Positions 6,901 through 8,122 of a stretch of DNA of 8,122 bases are shown piece after piece. Origin of the DNA: an uncultured Neisseriaceae bacterium. GTDB lineage: Bacteria; Pseudomonadota; Gammaproteobacteria; Burkholderiales; UBA11063. Position 1 is the stretch's first letter. Every line of letters begins with the position of its first letter. The translations under genes and the position numbers were made by a program. The notes under the pieces are model-generated. The model made no database searches and was not told the DNA's origin. It was given only the letters and a program-made list of their open reading frames with translations. The stretch lies in contig CAITEL010000236.1 in the NCBI GenBank assembly GCA_903891375.1, positions 1 through 8,122 on the forward strand, written 5' to 3'.

Positions 6901-8122
6901 ATGGTAAAATTTATTGGCAGAAAAAATGAACTGCAAACTTTAATAAACATTGCAAAGAAAAAAACAACATCGTTTATTGTAATTCGTGGTCGACGTAGAA
7001 TTGGGAAAAGTCGTTTAATTGAAGAATTTGCAAAATCTTTTGATATGTTTTATAGTTTTATTGGACTTGCACCAGAAAAACATGTAACTAAACAGGATCA
7101 ATTAGATGAATTTTCTAGGCAAATATCACAACAATTTAAAACTGCATATGCAACCTTTAACAATTGGAGCGACGCTTTATGGTCTGTTGGTGAACGTGTG
7201 CAATCGGGAAAAATTATACTTGCTTTTGATGAAATATCATGGATGGGTAGCCAAGACCACGCATTTCTTGGATACATAAAAAATTTCTGGGATATGCATC
7301 TTAAAAAAAATCCACAATTGGTATTTGTTGTATGCGGTTCAGCGTCATCATGGATTGAAAAAAATATATTAAGTAGCACTGGTTTTGTAGGTCGAATATC
7401 TTACACCTTAACTCTAGATGAATTACCTTTATCTGATTGTAATTTATTTTGGCTAAATAAAAATGTTTCAGCATATGAAAAATTTAAAATATTAGCAGTT
7501 ACAGGTGGTATACCACGCTATCTAGAAGAAATAGACCCAAAAATATCGGCAGAAGAAAATATTAAACAACTTTGTTTTATCCGTGGTGGTATGCTGGTTG
7601 AAGAGTTTAGGCAAATATTTTCAGATTTATTCTTAAGGGAAAGTCAGTTATATAGAAAAATCCTTGAGGCTTTGGTGACGTATTCAAAAGAGAGAATCCA
7701 ACTTTGTAATGAATTGGATATTAAATTAGGAGGAAGAGTTTCTGAGTATTTAATGGAATTGGAATTGTCAGGCTTTATAACCCGTGATTTTACATGGAAT
7801 ATTAAAACTGGTGTAGATTTAAAACAGAGTCAATATCGCCTAAAAGATAATTATTTTCGCTTTTATTTAAAATATATTGCTAAAAACTTATCTAAAATTC
7901 AACGTAATGCCTTTAATTTTAAATCACTAACATCATTAATTGAATGGTCTACAATTATGGGCTTACAATTTGAAAATATAGTTTTGAATAACCGACATTT
8001 AATTCATAAAAGCTTAGGGTTAACTCCAGATGACATTATTGTGGAAAACCCATTTTATCAGCATAAAACTACACGATATTCTGGTTGTCAAATTGATTAT
8101 ATGATTCAAACAAAATTTAACA
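6901..8122 (+). CDS. AAA/STAND-like P-loop ATPase with winged helix and DUF234/nuclease-like C-terminus, 3' truncated
   Basis: The frame stays open from ATG 6901 to the right edge, giving 407 residues without a stop; the gene continues outside. The start fits the family: FIGRKNEL (residues 4-11) is the usual opening of archaeal-type ATPases (arCOG/DUF234 group). Walker A is GRRRIGKS at 30-37 and Walker B is ILAFDE at 106-111 (D110, E111). A sensor-like strand is VFVVCGSASSW at 141-151, and the characteristic GGIPRYLEE is at 202-210. Residues about 248-296 look like a winged helix-turn-helix. QYRLKDNYFRFYLKYI (311-326) opens the DUF234 part, and GLQFEN (354-359, E358) with QIDYMI (397-402, D399) resembles the first acidic residues of a PD-(D/E)xK nuclease fold; the expected ExK would lie beyond the edge. 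Members often occur in several copies per genome and their role is not established. DNA binding or cleavage, defence, or mobility are all inference. It is codirectional with the RND gene, 118 nt downstream. Confidence 0.85.
   Translation, partial: MVKFIGRKNELQTLINIAKKKTTSFIVIRGRRRIGKSRLIEEFAKSFDMFYSFIGLAPEKHVTKQDQLDEFSRQISQQFKTAYATFNNWSDALWSVGERVQSGKIILAFDEISWMGSQDHAFLGYIKNFWDMHLKKNPQLVFVVCGSASSWIEKNILSSTGFVGRISYTLTLDELPLSDCNLFWLNKNVSAYEKFKILAVTGGIPRYLEEIDPKISAEENIKQLCFIRGGMLVEEFRQIFSDLFLRESQLYRKILEALVTYSKERIQLCNELDIKLGGRVSEYLMELELSGFITRDFTWNIKTGVDLKQSQYRLKDNYFRFYLKYIAKNLSKIQRNAFNFKSLTSLIEWSTIMGLQFENIVLNNRHLIHKSLGLTPDDIIVENPFYQHKTTRYSGCQIDYMIQTKFN

Larger units (their letters stand above)
6852..6901. 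repeat. Perfect 17-bp inverted repeat at the ATPase gene start
   Basis: The left arm TTATAATGGATCCTTAA (6852-6868) is the exact reverse complement of the right arm TTAAGGATCCATTATAA (6885-6901), with a 16-nt loop (6869-6884). The right arm includes the AAGGA ribosome binding sequence and the first base of the ATPase ATG. In RNA the stem would hide the ribosome binding site. It has no following T-run, so it is not an ordinary intrinsic terminator. It could be a translational silencer, an operator for a dimeric protein, or the end of a mobile unit. Confidence 0.9.

Noticed and set aside
6852..6901. Inverted repeat as an intrinsic terminator for the RND gene
   Set aside because: The stem is long enough, but it is AT-rich, no T-run follows on the + strand, and the stem runs into the start codon of the next gene. 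A role in translation control or recognition fits better, though partial termination cannot be excluded.
7098..7379. 93-codon reading frame on the minus strand
   Set aside because: It is antisense to the Walker B region of the ATPase gene, which clearly codes on the + strand, and no ribosome binding site or family resemblance supports it.
1..8122. CRISPR arrays, tRNA or rRNA genes, riboswitches
   Set aside because: No regularly spaced repeat series, cloverleaf-like or rRNA-like sequence was seen, and the gaps other than 3611-3677 and 6783-6900 are only a few bases long.

Overview
The window is a strongly AT-rich stretch with every gene on the + strand. It carries four complete membrane-protein genes, one short reading frame cut by the left edge, and one ATPase gene cut by the right edge. 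The MurJ protein is very close to the E. coli form, and the cytochrome b561 follows E. coli CybB along its length, so a gammaproteobacterium is the best guess. The low GC and compact spacing would suit a host-associated or intracellular lineage (Legionellales or Francisella-like), but the species cannot be named from this sequence.

Layout. 1-201: end of an unrecognised Lys/Asn-rich protein. 205-1518: ClC-family chloride/proton transporter. 1502-2059: cytochrome b561 (CybB family), overlapping the ClC gene by 17 nt. 2063-3610: murJ, the lipid II flippase, after a 3-nt gap. 3678-6782: a 1034-residue RND exporter inner-membrane subunit, after a 67-nt gap. 6783-6900: the only sizeable non-coding stretch, packed with repeats. 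6901 to the right edge: a P-loop ATPase with a winged-helix region and the start of a DUF234/nuclease-like C-terminal part.

The ClC, cytochrome b561 and murJ genes are packed like one transcription unit, and the RND gene may belong to it. The products act in the inner membrane (anion/proton exchange, quinone-linked electron transfer, peptidoglycan precursor export, drug or lipid efflux). No adaptor (AcrA-like) or outer-membrane (TolC-like) gene accompanies the RND subunit here.

The most unusual region is 6804-6901. A perfect 17-bp inverted repeat with a 16-nt loop contains an extended -10 promoter (TGTTATAAT) in its left arm. Its right arm holds the Shine-Dalgarno sequence and touches the ATG of the ATPase gene. 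Transcripts reading in from the RND gene would fold and hide the ribosome binding site. Transcripts from the local promoter would begin inside the left arm and escape. This resembles read-through silencing in insertion sequences. A decayed second copy of the left arm and loop lies 54 bp upstream.
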